Shown here: piece after piece, positions 53,899 to 62,443 of the stretch
Layout: every line of letters starts with the position of its first letter
Position numbering within the stretch: the first letter of the stretch is position 1
NCBI RefSeq assembly: GCF_016616235.1
Contig: NZ_CP067100.1
Coordinates: forward strand, 5,453,001 to 5,517,000
Length of the DNA: 64,000 nt
From: Bradyrhizobium diazoefficiens
GTDB taxonomy: Bacteria > Pseudomonadota > Alphaproteobacteria > Rhizobiales > Xanthobacteraceae
Direction: 5' to 3'
The notes under the pieces: generated by a model
Seen by the model: only the letters and a program-made list of their open reading frames with translations
What the model was told of the DNA's origin: nothing
Database searches by the model: none
Program-made: the position numbers and the translations under genes

Positions 53899-55527
53899 AT
53901 GACAGATGTTGCATTTGACCGTGCGGTAGGCGACCCGACGCCTGTCCAGCCCGCTTCCCGGCCCAATCTCGACAAGGGCTTCAATCCTCTGACGATGATC
54001 CTGTTCTTCGGCATCCTCGCCGCAGGCCTGCTCTATGTGGCCTACAGCATCTATGCCGACGTCGATGCAACCGGCACCAGGGTCACGAGCTACGTGCCTT
54101 TCATCCTGCTGTTCGTCGCCCTGCTGATCGCGCTCGGCTTCGAGTTCGTCAATGGCTTCCACGACACCGCCAACGCGGTCGCGACCGTGATCTACACCCA
54201 CTCGCTGCCGGCCGAGTTCGCAGTGATGTGGTCTGGCCTGTTCAACTTCCTCGGCGTGCTGACGTCGACCGGCGCCGTGGCGTTCGGCATCGTCTCGCTG
54301 CTGCCGGTAGAGCTGATCCTCCAGGTCGGCTCCAGCGCAGGCTTTGCGATGGTGTTCGCGCTGCTGATCGCCGCAATCCTCTGGAACCTCGGCACCTGGT
54401 ATTTCGGCCTGCCGGCCTCGTCCTCGCACACCCTGATCGGCTCGATCATCGGCGTCGGCGTCGCCAACGCGATGATGCGCAGCCGCGACGGCACCTCGGG
54501 CGTCGACTGGGGCAAGGCCACCGAGATCGGCTACGCGCTCCTGCTCTCGCCGCTGGTCGGCTTCATCTGCGCCGCGGTCCTGTTGCTGCTGCTCAAGGTG
54601 ATCATCAAGAACCCGGCGCTCTACGCTGCCCCCGAGGGCAACAAAGCCCCGCCGATCTGGATCCGTGGTCTGCTGATCCTGACCTGCACTGGCGTCAGCT
54701 TCGCGCATGGCTCGAACGACGGTCAGAAGGGCATGGGCCTGATCATGCTGATCCTGATCGGCACCGTCCCGACGGCTTATGCGTTGAACCGCGCTCTGCC
54801 GCAATCCCAGGTCGCGAAGTTCCAGCAGATCTCAGACGCCGCCTCGAAGGTGGTCGCGGCCAAGGGCGCCGGCCACTCGATCATCGGCGATCCCCGCCCG
54901 GCGGTGACGCAGTACATCACCTCGCACCACATCACTGAAGGCACCTACCCCTCGCTGTCGGTGCTGGTGAAGGATGTCGGCGACCAGGTCGTGAAGTACG
55001 GCTCGCTCAACAAGGTGCCGGCGGAAGTGGTCGGCAACACCCGTAACGACATGTACCTGACCTCGGAAGCGATCCGCTTCCTAATGAAGGACAAGGAAAA
55101 CGATCTCAACAAGGAAGAGATCGCGGCCTTGAACGCCTACAAGGGCGGGCTCGACAGCGCGACCAAGTTCATCCCGACCTGGGTGAAGGTTGCGGTGGCG
55201 ATTGCGCTCGGTCTCGGCACCATGATCGGCTGGAAGCGCATCGTCGTAACCGTCGGCGAGAAGATCGGGAAGACCCACCTGACCTACGCGCAGGGCGCCT
55301 CCGCCGAGCTCGTCGCCGCCGGCACGATCTTCGCTGCGGACACCTTCGGTCTGCCGGTCTCGACGACGCACGTGCTGTCATCGGGCGTCGCAGGCGCGAT
55401 GGCCGCGAACGGCTCCGGTCTCCAGGTTGCCACCATCCGCAACATGGTGATGGCCTGGGTGTTGACTCTGCCGGTCGCCATCCTGCTCTCCGGCACGCTC
55501 TACGTGATCTTCTCGCGCCTGTTCTGA
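53899..55527 (+). CDS. pit: Inorganic phosphate transporter, PiT family
   Basis: 542 residues. A low-affinity phosphate/cation symporter of the inner membrane. The signature GFEFVNGFHDTANAVATVIY (about 78-97) has its repeat near the C terminus at FGLPVSTTHVLSSGVAG, with LPASSSHTLIGSIIGVGVAN and SFAHGSNDGQKGMGL between, the two inverted halves of the fold. A soluble insert of about 140 residues (310-450), rich in charged residues, joins the halves, as in longer bacterial Pit proteins. ATG 53899 is good. A clear terminator follows the stop. No PhoU-like Pit accessory gene is adjacent. Confidence 0.94.
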   Translation: MTDVAFDRAVGDPTPVQPASRPNLDKGFNPLTMILFFGILAAGLLYVAYSIYADVDATGTRVTSYVPFILLFVALLIALGFEFVNGFHDTANAVATVIYTHSLPAEFAVMWSGLFNFLGVLTSTGAVAFGIVSLLPVELILQVGSSAGFAMVFALLIAAILWNLGTWYFGLPASSSHTLIGSIIGVGVANAMMRSRDGTSGVDWGKATEIGYALLLSPLVGFICAAVLLLLLKVIIKNPALYAAPEGNKAPPIWIRGLLILTCTGVSFAHGSNDGQKGMGLIMLILIGTVPTAYALNRALPQSQVAKFQQISDAASKVVAAKGAGHSIIGDPRPAVTQYITSHHITEGTYPSLSVLVKDVGDQVVKYGSLNKVPAEVVGNTRNDMYLTSEAIRFLMKDKENDLNKEEIAALNAYKGGLDSATKFIPTWVKVAVAIALGLGTMIGWKRIVVTVGEKIGKTHLTYAQGASAELVAAGTIFAADTFGLPVSTTHVLSSGVAGAMAANGSGLQVATIRNMVMAWVLTLPVAILLSGTLYVIFSRLF

Positions 55528-55549
55528 ACCGATCGGATCACTCAACGAC

Positions 55550-55581
55550 AAAGGGCCCGTGCGATGCACCGGCCCTTTTCA
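55550..55581 (+). terminator. Rho-independent terminator of pit
   Basis: AAGGGCCCGTGC and GCACCGGCCCTT form a 12-bp stem with one mismatch and a 3-base loop, followed by TTC. It starts 22 bases after the pit stop. It also lies between converging genes, and on the other strand AAAGGGCC precedes TTGTCG, so the plus strand is favoured. Confidence 0.82.
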
Positions 55582-55602
55582 TTTGTACGTCGGGCGCGGG
55601 CG

Positions 55603-56775
55603 TTACGACGCCGCGAGCTGTTCCTCGACCAGCCTCACCCAGTAGGACGTGCCGTAGACGATCGCCTCGTCGTTAAAATTGTAGGCGGGATGGTGCAGGC
55701 CGGCGCTGTCGCCGTTGCCGCAGAAGATGAAGGCGCCAGGGCGCGCTTCCAGCATATAGGCGAAATCCTCACCGCCCATCAGCGGCGGCATATCGAGCAC
55801 GTTGGCATCGCCCGCGACCTGCTTGGCAATGCGCGTCGCCACCTCGGTCTCCGCAGCGTGGTTGTTCACGACCGGATAGTTGCGCTTATAGTGCAGGTCG
55901 ATCCTGGCGCCCGTGATCTGCGCCACGCCCGCCACCACCTCGCGCACGCGCTTCTCGACCAGCTTGCGCACCTCAGGCGTTAGGGTGCGGATGGTGCCCC
56001 GCAGCGTCGCCATCTGCGGAATGACGTTGCGGGCGTTGCCGGCATGGAATTCGCAAATCGAGATCACCGCCGATTCCAAGGGATCGACGCTGCGAGAGAC
56101 GACGGACTGCAGCGCCGTGATCACCTGCGCACCGACCAGCACGGAATCGATGCATTTGTGCGGGCGCGCGGCGTGGCCGCCCAGGCCTTCGATCATGATG
56201 TCGACCTCGTCGGTCGCCGCCATGATCGGGCCCGGCCGGATCGCGAACGAGCCGATCGGGATGCCCGGACCGTTGTGCATGCCGTAGACCTGCTCGATGC
56301 CGAAGCGCTCCATCAGGCCGTCCTTGACCATGGCCGCGCCGCCGGCGCCGCCCTCTTCGGCCGGCTGGAAGATCACCACGGCATCGCCGCCGAAGTTGCG
56401 GGTCTCGGCGAGGTAGCGCGCCGCTCCGAGCAGCATCGCGGTGTGGCCATCATGGCCGCAGGCGTGCATCTTGCCCGGAATCTTTGACGCGTAAGGCAAG
56501 TTGGTCTGCTCGTCGACAGGCAAGGCGTCCATGTCGGCACGCATGCCGATCACCTTGAGCCCCTCGCCGGCCGGCCTGCTGCCCTTGATCACGCCGACCA
56601 CGCCGGTCTGGCCAAGACCGGTCACGACCTCGTCGCAGCCGAACTCCCGCAGGCGGTCCGCCACGAATGCTGCAGTGCGGTGAACGTCATACAGCAACTC
56701 CGGATGCTCGTGGATGTCCCGGCGCCAGGCCTGAATATCGGGTTGGAGGTCGGCGACACGGTTCACGATGGGCAT
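55603..56775 (-). CDS. M20 amidohydrolase (hippurate hydrolase / HipO-like)
   Basis: 390 residues, the HipO/IAA-amino-acid hydrolase length. Metal-site motifs: MRADMDALP (about 94-102), HACGHDGHTAMLLG (about 121-134), FQPAEEGGAGG (Glu pair) and a final MGGEDFAYM. It cleaves N-acyl amino acids such as hippurate. Cytosolic, without signal peptide. The ATG at 56775 is the family start (MPIVNRVADLQPDIQAWRRD). It converges on pit, with the terminator between, and diverges from the GMC oxidoreductase. Distinct from the dipeptidase at 2342-3739, which belongs to another M20 subfamily. Confidence 0.92.
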   Translation of the reverse strand: MPIVNRVADLQPDIQAWRRDIHEHPELLYDVHRTAAFVADRLREFGCDEVVTGLGQTGVVGVIKGSRPAGEGLKVIGMRADMDALPVDEQTNLPYASKIPGKMHACGHDGHTAMLLGAARYLAETRNFGGDAVVIFQPAEEGGAGGAAMVKDGLMERFGIEQVYGMHNGPGIPIGSFAIRPGPIMAATDEVDIMIEGLGGHAARPHKCIDSVLVGAQVITALQSVVSRSVDPLESAVISICEFHAGNARNVIPQMATLRGTIRTLTPEVRKLVEKRVREVVAGVAQITGARIDLHYKRNYPVVNNHAAETEVATRIAKQVAGDANVLDMPPLMGGEDFAYMLEARPGAFIFCGNGDSAGLHHPAYNFNDEAIVYGTSYWVRLVEEQLAAS

Positions 56776-56949
56776 GGAGGGGTCTCAGGATTTGTGGGAA
56801 TACAGCACTGTCTACCATGCAAGCACGAGTCCGCCCAACTGCCGGGGATCGGGCGCTAGCCCTGCCCGTCCGGCATGGCCGGACTTGTCCCGATCGGCCG
56901 TGTCTGCCTATTAGGGCGAAACGTCAAGGGACCATCGGGTGGAAGCAGA

Positions 56950-58569
56950 ATGCCAAGACGGCTCGAAGGTGAGTTCGACTACATTGTCGTCGGCGCCGGC
57001 ACGGCCGGCTGCATCCTCGCCAACCGGCTCTCGGGCGTACCCGGGAACCGTGTCCTCGTGCTGGAGGCCGGCGGCGACGACAATTGGATCTGGTTCCACA
57101 TTCCGGTCGGCTACCTCTTCGCGATCGGCAATCCGCGCTCGGATTGGATGTTCAAGACCGAGGCCGAGCCGGGCCTGAACGGCCGCGCACTCGCCTATCC
57201 GCGCGGCAAGGTGATCGGCGGCTGCTCGGCGATCAACGCCATGATCTCGATGCGCGGACAGGCCGCCGATTACGACCATTGGCGCCAGCTTGGGCTGGCC
57301 GGCTGGAGCTATGACGACGTGCTGCCGCTGTTCAAGCGGCTGGAGGATCACTTCCTCGGTGCCAGCGCGCATCACGGCGCCGGCGGCGGCTGGCGCATCG
57401 AGGCGCCGCGGCTATCCTGGGACGTGCTCGATGCCGTCGGCGATGCGGCCGAGGAGATGGGCATCAAGCGCATCCCCGATTTCAACACCGGCGACAACGA
57501 GGGCACCAGCTACTTCCATGTCAACCAGAAGCGCGGCCGGCGCTGGTCGTCGGCGCGCGGCTTCCTCAAGCCGGCATTGAACCGGGCGAATTTGCGGCTC
57601 GAGAAGCACGTGCTGGTCGACCGTCTCATCATCGAGCAGGGCCGCGCCATCGGCGTGCGCTTCATCCGGAACGGCGAGATCATCGAGGCACGCGCCAAGC
57701 GCGAGGTGATCCTCTCGGCCGGCGCGATCGGCTCGGTTCAGGTGCTGCATCGTTCCGGCATTGGGCCTGCCGACTGGCTGTCGCCGCTCGGCATCGACAT
57801 CGTGATGGACAAGCCCGGCGTCGGGCGCAATCTGCAGGACCACCTCCAGCAGCGCGCGATCTACAAGGTCGAGGGCGTGCGCACGCTGAACGAGACTTAT
57901 TACAACCTGTTCCGGCGCGGCCTGATGGGGCTCGACTACGCCTTCCGCCGCCGTGGTCCCTTGACCATGGCACCGTCACAGCTTGGCATTTTCACGCGCT
58001 CCGATGCGACGCGTGCGCGCGCCAACCTCCAGTTCCACGTGCAGCCGCTCTCGCTCGACAAGTTCGGCGATCCGCTGCATCGCTTCCCTGCTATCACCGT
58101 GAGCGCCTGCAATCTCCAGCCGACCTCGCGCGGCATCGTGCGCTTGCGCGCGGCGGCGCCCGACGAGAAGCCGATCATCGCACCGAACTATCTCTCGACT
58201 GACGACGACCGCCAGGTCGCCGCCGATGCCATCCGCACCACCCGCCGCCTGATGCAGCAGAAGGCGCTGGCAAAATATCGTCCGAGCGAATATCTGCCCG
58301 GCCCCTCCGTCGGCGACGACGATGCCTCACTCGCAAAAGCCGCCGGCGATATCGGCACCACCATCTTCCATCCCGTCGGCACGGCCAAAATGGGCGCGGC
58401 GAATGATCCGACGGCGGTCGTGGACGAGCGCCTGCGCTTCTACGGCCTCGGAAGCTTGCGCATCGTGGACGCCTCGATCATGCCGACCATCACGTCGGGC
58501 AACACCAATACGCCGACCGCGATGATCGCCGAGAAAGGCGCGGCGATGATCCTGGAGGATGGAAAGTAG
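56950..58569 (+). CDS. GMC-family FAD oxidoreductase (alcohol/choline dehydrogenase-like)
   Basis: 539 residues. FAD loop FDYIVVGAGTAGCILANRLS (9-28). GMC signatures PRGKVIGGCSAINAMISMRG (near 83-102) and REVILSAGAIGSVQVLHRSG, and the catalytic His in TTIFHPVGTAKMG near the C terminus. It oxidises an alcohol to an aldehyde or ketone with FAD. The choline label often given to this group is not supported by context. ATG 56950 is used; the frame continues upstream but the FAD motif sits at the expected distance from 56950. The alpha/beta hydrolase begins 12 bases after the stop, suggesting a joint catabolic function. Confidence 0.92.
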   Translation: MPRRLEGEFDYIVVGAGTAGCILANRLSGVPGNRVLVLEAGGDDNWIWFHIPVGYLFAIGNPRSDWMFKTEAEPGLNGRALAYPRGKVIGGCSAINAMISMRGQAADYDHWRQLGLAGWSYDDVLPLFKRLEDHFLGASAHHGAGGGWRIEAPRLSWDVLDAVGDAAEEMGIKRIPDFNTGDNEGTSYFHVNQKRGRRWSSARGFLKPALNRANLRLEKHVLVDRLIIEQGRAIGVRFIRNGEIIEARAKREVILSAGAIGSVQVLHRSGIGPADWLSPLGIDIVMDKPGVGRNLQDHLQQRAIYKVEGVRTLNETYYNLFRRGLMGLDYAFRRRGPLTMAPSQLGIFTRSDATRARANLQFHVQPLSLDKFGDPLHRFPAITVSACNLQPTSRGIVRLRAAAPDEKPIIAPNYLSTDDDRQVAADAIRTTRRLMQQKALAKYRPSEYLPGPSVGDDDASLAKAAGDIGTTIFHPVGTAKMGAANDPTAVVDERLRFYGLGSLRIVDASIMPTITSGNTNTPTAMIAEKGAAMILEDGK

Positions 58570-58581
58570 CATCCCGTCACC

Positions 58582-59472
58582 ATGACCGATCCGCACCGTT
58601 TTTCCATCGGCCCCGCCGGCGCAGAGATCGCCGTGCTGCAATGGGGCGAGGGCGGCAAACCGCCCGCCCTGCTCGTGCACGGCACCGGTTTCGTCGCCAA
58701 CGTCTGGGACGAGGTCGCGCGCGAGCTTGCCTCGACCTATACCGTTTACGCGCACGACCGCCGCGGCCACGGCGGCAGCTACAAGCCCAGCACCTATCAC
58801 TTCCTGGATTTTGCCGGCGACGTCTGCCGGGTGATCGACGCGCTCGGGCTGCGCGACGTCTACGGAATTGGCCATAGCGCGGGCGCGACCGATCTCCTGC
58901 TCGCAGCAACGCTTTTGCCCGGGCGTTTCACACGGCTGTTCGTGATGGAGCCGACCATCATGGACCCGCGCGCAGCGCGCTCCGGGGGGCTGGACGAAGA
59001 AGCGCTGTCCCGCGTGCAAGGCGCGCTGCGCCGTCAGGCGGAATTCGACAGCCTGGACGCAGTCTTCAACCGCTACCGCGCGGCACCGGCATTTGCGGAC
59101 TGGACCCAAACGGCGCTGCGAGCCTATGTGAGTCACGGCTTCGCGCCGCAAAGGGATGGCCGGGTCCGGCTCTGCTGCACGCCCGAGATCGAATCGGCGA
59201 TGCTGCGTCCGATCTACGAGGCAATGACACAGGTTTACGTTGGCGATGCCCGCGGCAATCCGTTTGCAGCGCTCACCGAGATCGATTGCCCAGTCCGCGT
59301 GACGACCGCCGCAAAGTCGGGGCCGATCTACAAGGTGATGGCAGCGCGCGCCGTCTCGCTGATTCCGCATGTCAGCACCCTGATCTTTGAAGACGCCGGG
59401 CATTGCGTGGCGCAGGAAGCGCCGGCGGCCGTGGTGCAGGCCGTGCGGGAATTCGCGAACTCCGCTCGGTAG
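58582..59472 (+). CDS. Alpha/beta hydrolase
   Basis: 296 residues. Oxyanion motif LLVHGTGFVANVWD (about 32-45), nucleophile elbow GIGHSAGAT (Ser near 97), and catalytic His in EDAGHCVAQEAP near the C terminus. The acid residue is probably the Asp in EIDCPVRVTTA. A cap domain lies at about 130-220. No signal peptide. Its place 12 bases after the GMC oxidoreductase suggests it hydrolyses an ester or lactone in the same pathway. The substrate is unknown. Confidence 0.87.
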   Translation: MTDPHRFSIGPAGAEIAVLQWGEGGKPPALLVHGTGFVANVWDEVARELASTYTVYAHDRRGHGGSYKPSTYHFLDFAGDVCRVIDALGLRDVYGIGHSAGATDLLLAATLLPGRFTRLFVMEPTIMDPRAARSGGLDEEALSRVQGALRRQAEFDSLDAVFNRYRAAPAFADWTQTALRAYVSHGFAPQRDGRVRLCCTPEIESAMLRPIYEAMTQVYVGDARGNPFAALTEIDCPVRVTTAAKSGPIYKVMAARAVSLIPHVSTLIFEDAGHCVAQEAPAAVVQAVREFANSAR

Positions 59473-59574
59473 CCCATTCCCACCTCACGAAAACGTCATC
59501 GCATCCGGGAATAAGCCTCCCCGTTCTGCAATCACCTCCCCGAAGCCTAATTCCGGGCGAAACGGAGAGCTGCG

Positions 59575-60519
59575 ATGAGCGGACACGATCACGGGGACGA
59601 CGGCGTCAGTCGCCGCAAGGTGCTGGAATGCATGACCTGGGCCGGCACCGGGGTGCTCTGGACCATCACGGGCGGCGTGCCGCGCTCGCTCGGCATCATC
59701 GATTCCGCGCAAGCCGCCACCGCGGCCGCGCCCGGCATGACCTTCCTCCAGATCAGCGACAGCCATGTCGGCTTCGACAAGCCGGCCAACCCCAACGCGC
59801 TCGGCACGCTGGAGGAAGCGGTCAACAAGATCAATGCGATGCCGGCAAAACCGTCATTCATGATCCACACTGGCGACATCACGCATCTGTCGAAAGCCGC
59901 CGAGTTCGACAATGCCGAGCGCATCATCTCGCAAACCAAGCTGGACGTGCACTACGTGCCCGGCGAGCACGACTTCATCGACGAGGAGGTGAAGCTCTAT
60001 CGCGAGCGCTACGGCCGCGGCACCAAGGGGCACGGCTGGTACTCCTTCGACGCGGGGGGCGTGCACTTCATCGGTCTCGTCAACGTCGTCGACCTCAAGG
60101 CCGGGGGCCTTGGTAATCTCGGCGCAGAGCAGCTCGCCTGGCTCGAGGACGATCTGCGCGGCAAGTCGAAATCGATGCCTGTCGTGTTGTTTGCCCACAT
60201 CCCGCTCTGGACCGTCTATCCGGAATGGGGCTGGGGTACCGAGGACGGCGGCCGTGCGCTGGAGCTCGTGAAGGGCTTTGGCTCGGTGACGGTGCTCAAC
60301 GGCCACATCCACCAGGTGATGCAGAAGGTCGAGGGCAACGTCACCTTCCACACCGCGCGCTCGACCGCCTTCCCGCAGCCGGCGCCGGGGGCCGCCCCCT
60401 CACCCGGACCGATGAAGGTCGAGGATGCAAAACTCCGCTCCATGCTCGGGGTTGCCAGCGTCAATTTCAAGCAGAACGAGCAGCGGCTCGCGATCATCGA
60501 CACGCCGCTCCAGGGTTGA
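59575..60519 (+). CDS. Tat-exported metallophosphoesterase
   Basis: 314 residues. N-terminal signal with SRRKVLECMTWAGTGVLW (12-29), a twin-arginine type, cleaved near AQAA. Metal-binding motifs in order: LQISDSHVG (Asp and His), HTGDITH (Asp), VPGEHDF (in place of the usual GNHD, with Glu for Asn), LFAHIPLW and LNGHIHQ. It should cleave a phosphoester in the periplasm with two metals. The GNHD variation is worth noting. It leads a run of four genes (esterase, cupredoxin, ECF sigma, anti-sigma) and is a likely sigma target. A GGGAATAA stands at 59507-59514, similar to an ECF -35, with no matching -10 at normal spacing. Confidence 0.88.
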   Translation: MSGHDHGDDGVSRRKVLECMTWAGTGVLWTITGGVPRSLGIIDSAQAATAAAPGMTFLQISDSHVGFDKPANPNALGTLEEAVNKINAMPAKPSFMIHTGDITHLSKAAEFDNAERIISQTKLDVHYVPGEHDFIDEEVKLYRERYGRGTKGHGWYSFDAGGVHFIGLVNVVDLKAGGLGNLGAEQLAWLEDDLRGKSKSMPVVLFAHIPLWTVYPEWGWGTEDGGRALELVKGFGSVTVLNGHIHQVMQKVEGNVTFHTARSTAFPQPAPGAAPSPGPMKVEDAKLRSMLGVASVNFKQNEQRLAIIDTPLQG

Positions 60520-60542
60520 TCCAGGTCGAATGGAAGCTGACA

Positions 60543-60881
60543 ATGAAAACACTCAACCGCCGCGACTTCGGTGTCGACCTCGGTCTCGCGTTGGCCGCAG
60601 CCATCCTGCTGCCCGCAACGAAAGCCCGTGCCGACAACGACCTGGAAGTGCACATCGACAATTTCGTCTTCCAGCCGCCCGAGCTCAAGATCAAGGTCGG
60701 CACCACTGTGACCTGGACCAACCGGGACGACATCCCCCACACCGTGGTGTCGGCTGGCAAGTTCCGGTCCAAGACCTTGGACACCGACGACAAGTTCTCG
60801 TTCACCTTCACCAATGCGGGTGACTACAAGTATTTTTGTTCGCTGCACCCGCACATGACGGGGATGATCAAGGTTGAGTAA
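60543..60881 (+). CDS. Exported cupredoxin (amicyanin/plastocyanin-like)
   Basis: 112 residues. MKTLNRRDFGVDLGLALAAA is a twin-arginine signal ending near KARA. The mature copper protein has all four type I ligands: H66 in IPHTVVS, then C99, H102 and M105 in YFCSLHPHM. It should carry electrons or bind copper in the periplasm. ATG 60543 gives the complete signal; the longer frame is a shadow in the esterase gene. It lies 23 bases after the esterase stop and before the sigma factor, so it belongs to the stress operon. The redox partner is unknown. Confidence 0.92.
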   Translation: MKTLNRRDFGVDLGLALAAAILLPATKARADNDLEVHIDNFVFQPPELKIKVGTTVTWTNRDDIPHTVVSAGKFRSKTLDTDDKFSFTFTNAGDYKYFCSLHPHMTGMIKVE

Positions 60882-60996
60882 CGTCTCCAACCAAGGCATC
60901 AACGTCTTGCCCGGCCGGTGGTCCCACGCCGGCCGGGCTCGCGCGTCTTCGATCACGGCGAAAGCAGAAGCAAAGCAAGAGGCAAAGCGAGGAGCG

Positions 60997-61545
60997 ATGC
61001 CCGCCAAGGACGATTTGCAGAAGGCGCAACGCTTCCGCGAGGCGGCGCTGCCCTATCTCGACGACGTCTATACGCTCGCGCGCTATCTCTTGCGCGATCC
61101 CTCTGACGCCGAGGATGCGGTGCAGGAGTGCTATCTGCGCGCGCTGAAGCACTTCGACAGCTATCGCGGGCCGGCGATGAAGCCTTGGCTGTTCGCGATC
61201 CTCCGCAATGTCTGCAACGCAGAATATGCGCGGCGCGCGCACCGGCCCAGCGCGATCGAGGATACGCCAGGGGCCGACGAGCAGATGCCGCTCTGGCAAG
61301 AGAGCGAAGCAAGTCCGGAAACCGAGGTGCTGCGCAGCCGCGATGCCGGCGCCATTCGCAAACTGATCGACGCACTCGCCGAGCCGTTCAGGGAAATCTT
61401 CGTACTGCGGGAGATCAACAACCTGTCCTACCGTGAGATCGCCGAGGCCGTCGGCGCCCCCGTCGGCACCGTGATGTCCCGCCTCGCCCGCGCCCGCGCC
61501 ATGCTGCGCGCGGCCTGGACGGTGCAAGAGGAGCACTCGAAATGA
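60997..61545 (+). CDS. ECF-type RNA polymerase sigma factor
   Basis: 182 residues. Region 2: ALPYLDDVYTLARYLLRDPS then AEDAVQECYLRALKHFDSYR and KPWLFAILRNVCNAEYARRA. Region 4: LAEPFREIFVLREINNLSYR then EIAEAVGAPVGTVMSRLARA, the DNA-reading HTH. ATG 60997 has AGGAG only two bases upstream, close for a ribosome site. TTG 60874 would overlap the cupredoxin gene. The stop overlaps the anti-sigma start (ATGA). The group resembles the ECF26-like factors with zinc anti-sigma partners, which answer envelope or oxidative stress, but the group number is from memory. Confidence 0.93.
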   Translation: MPAKDDLQKAQRFREAALPYLDDVYTLARYLLRDPSDAEDAVQECYLRALKHFDSYRGPAMKPWLFAILRNVCNAEYARRAHRPSAIEDTPGADEQMPLWQESEASPETEVLRSRDAGAIRKLIDALAEPFREIFVLREINNLSYREIAEAVGAPVGTVMSRLARARAMLRAAWTVQEEHSK

Positions 61546-62306
61546 CCTGCGACGAAGCAAGGATCCTGCTTCACGCGCTGCTCGATGGCGAGCTCGATGC
61601 CGGCCACGCGCGCGAGGTCGAAGCCCATGTCGCCAGCTGCCCGGACTGCTCGGCCGAGTTCGCGGCACAGCGCGAGATGAAGCGCGTGCTGGCCGACACC
61701 GAGCTGCGCTACAGCGCGCCCGCGACGTTACGCGCCCGAATCGAGGCATCGATGCCGCAAGCGCGGCCGCAGCCCAGCCGACGCTCGGTGCTGCGCGGTT
61801 TCGCAATGGGCTCGGCAGTCTCGGCCCTCGCCGCCTCTGGCGTCGTCGCCGTCGTGCTGCGCCAGGACGACCAGCAGCGCATCCTCTCGGAGGTCGTCTC
61901 CGCGCATCTGCGCTCGCTCCAGGCCGGTCACCTTATCGACGTGGTCTCGACCGATCAGCACACGGTCAAGCCCTGGTTCAACGGCAAGCTCGACGTCGCC
62001 CCGCCCGTGATCGATCTCACTGCGCAGGGCTTTACGTTGGTCGGCGGCCGGCTCGACTATATCGACGCGCGCGCCATCGGCGCAGTCGTCTACAAGCGCC
62101 GCCAGCATGTCATCAACTTGTTCGTGTCGCAGACCGCCAGCACCGAGCATCGGCCACCCAAGACTCAGACCATGCAGGGCTTCAACTGCCGCCGCTGGGG
62201 CGAGCGCGGCCTGAATTTCTGGGCCGTCAGCGACATCGGCAACGACGAGCTCACGGAGTTCGTCGACAAGTTCGAGGCGGCGATGAAGGCGAATGTGGAG
62301 GGATAG
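61542..62306 (+). CDS. Zinc-binding membrane anti-sigma factor
   Basis: 254 residues. The N-terminal ASD has H29, C33 and C36 in AHVASCPDC (HxxxCxxC), a zinc anti-sigma domain. A membrane helix follows at about 83-105 (FAMGSAVSALAASGVVAVVL). The outer domain (about 110-250) includes STDQHTVKPWFNGKLDVAPP, then GFTLVGGRLDYIDARAIGAV, and LNFWAVSDIGNDELTEFVDK. The family binds its sigma factor and lets it go on redox or envelope stress. It overlaps the sigma gene by four bases (ATGA), so the pair is made in step. It is the last gene of the operon; a repeat follows. Confidence 0.92.
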   Translation: MTCDEARILLHALLDGELDAGHAREVEAHVASCPDCSAEFAAQREMKRVLADTELRYSAPATLRARIEASMPQARPQPSRRSVLRGFAMGSAVSALAASGVVAVVLRQDDQQRILSEVVSAHLRSLQAGHLIDVVSTDQHTVKPWFNGKLDVAPPVIDLTAQGFTLVGGRLDYIDARAIGAVVYKRRQHVINLFVSQTASTEHRPPKTQTMQGFNCRRWGERGLNFWAVSDIGNDELTEFVDKFEAAMKANVEG

Positions 62307-62319
62307 CTGTAACCCACAC

Positions 62320-62402
62320 CGTCATTGCGAGGAGCGAAGCGACGAAGAAATCCAGGCTGCCTCAGCAGAGACAGTCTGAATTGCGCTTCGCGCGCAATGA
62401 CG
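62320..62402. repeat. Palindromic repeat (CGTCATTGCGAG type), copy 2
   Basis: Begins CGTCATTGCGAGGAGCGAAG and ends GCGCAATGACG. The inner arms (CAGGCTGC and others) are more diverged than in copy 1 at 45179-45265. It separates the anti-sigma gene from the converging aminotransferase. Confidence 0.82.
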
Positions 62403-62443
62403 ATTGCCCAGATGCCTCGGCAAGAAAATCAGGCCGACCAAAA

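Noticed and set aside
59507..59530. Full ECF promoter before the metallophosphoesterase gene
   Set aside because: GGGAATAA is followed by CCGTTCT after only about 7-9 bases, too short for an ECF -35/-10 pair; kept only as a loose -35-like hint.
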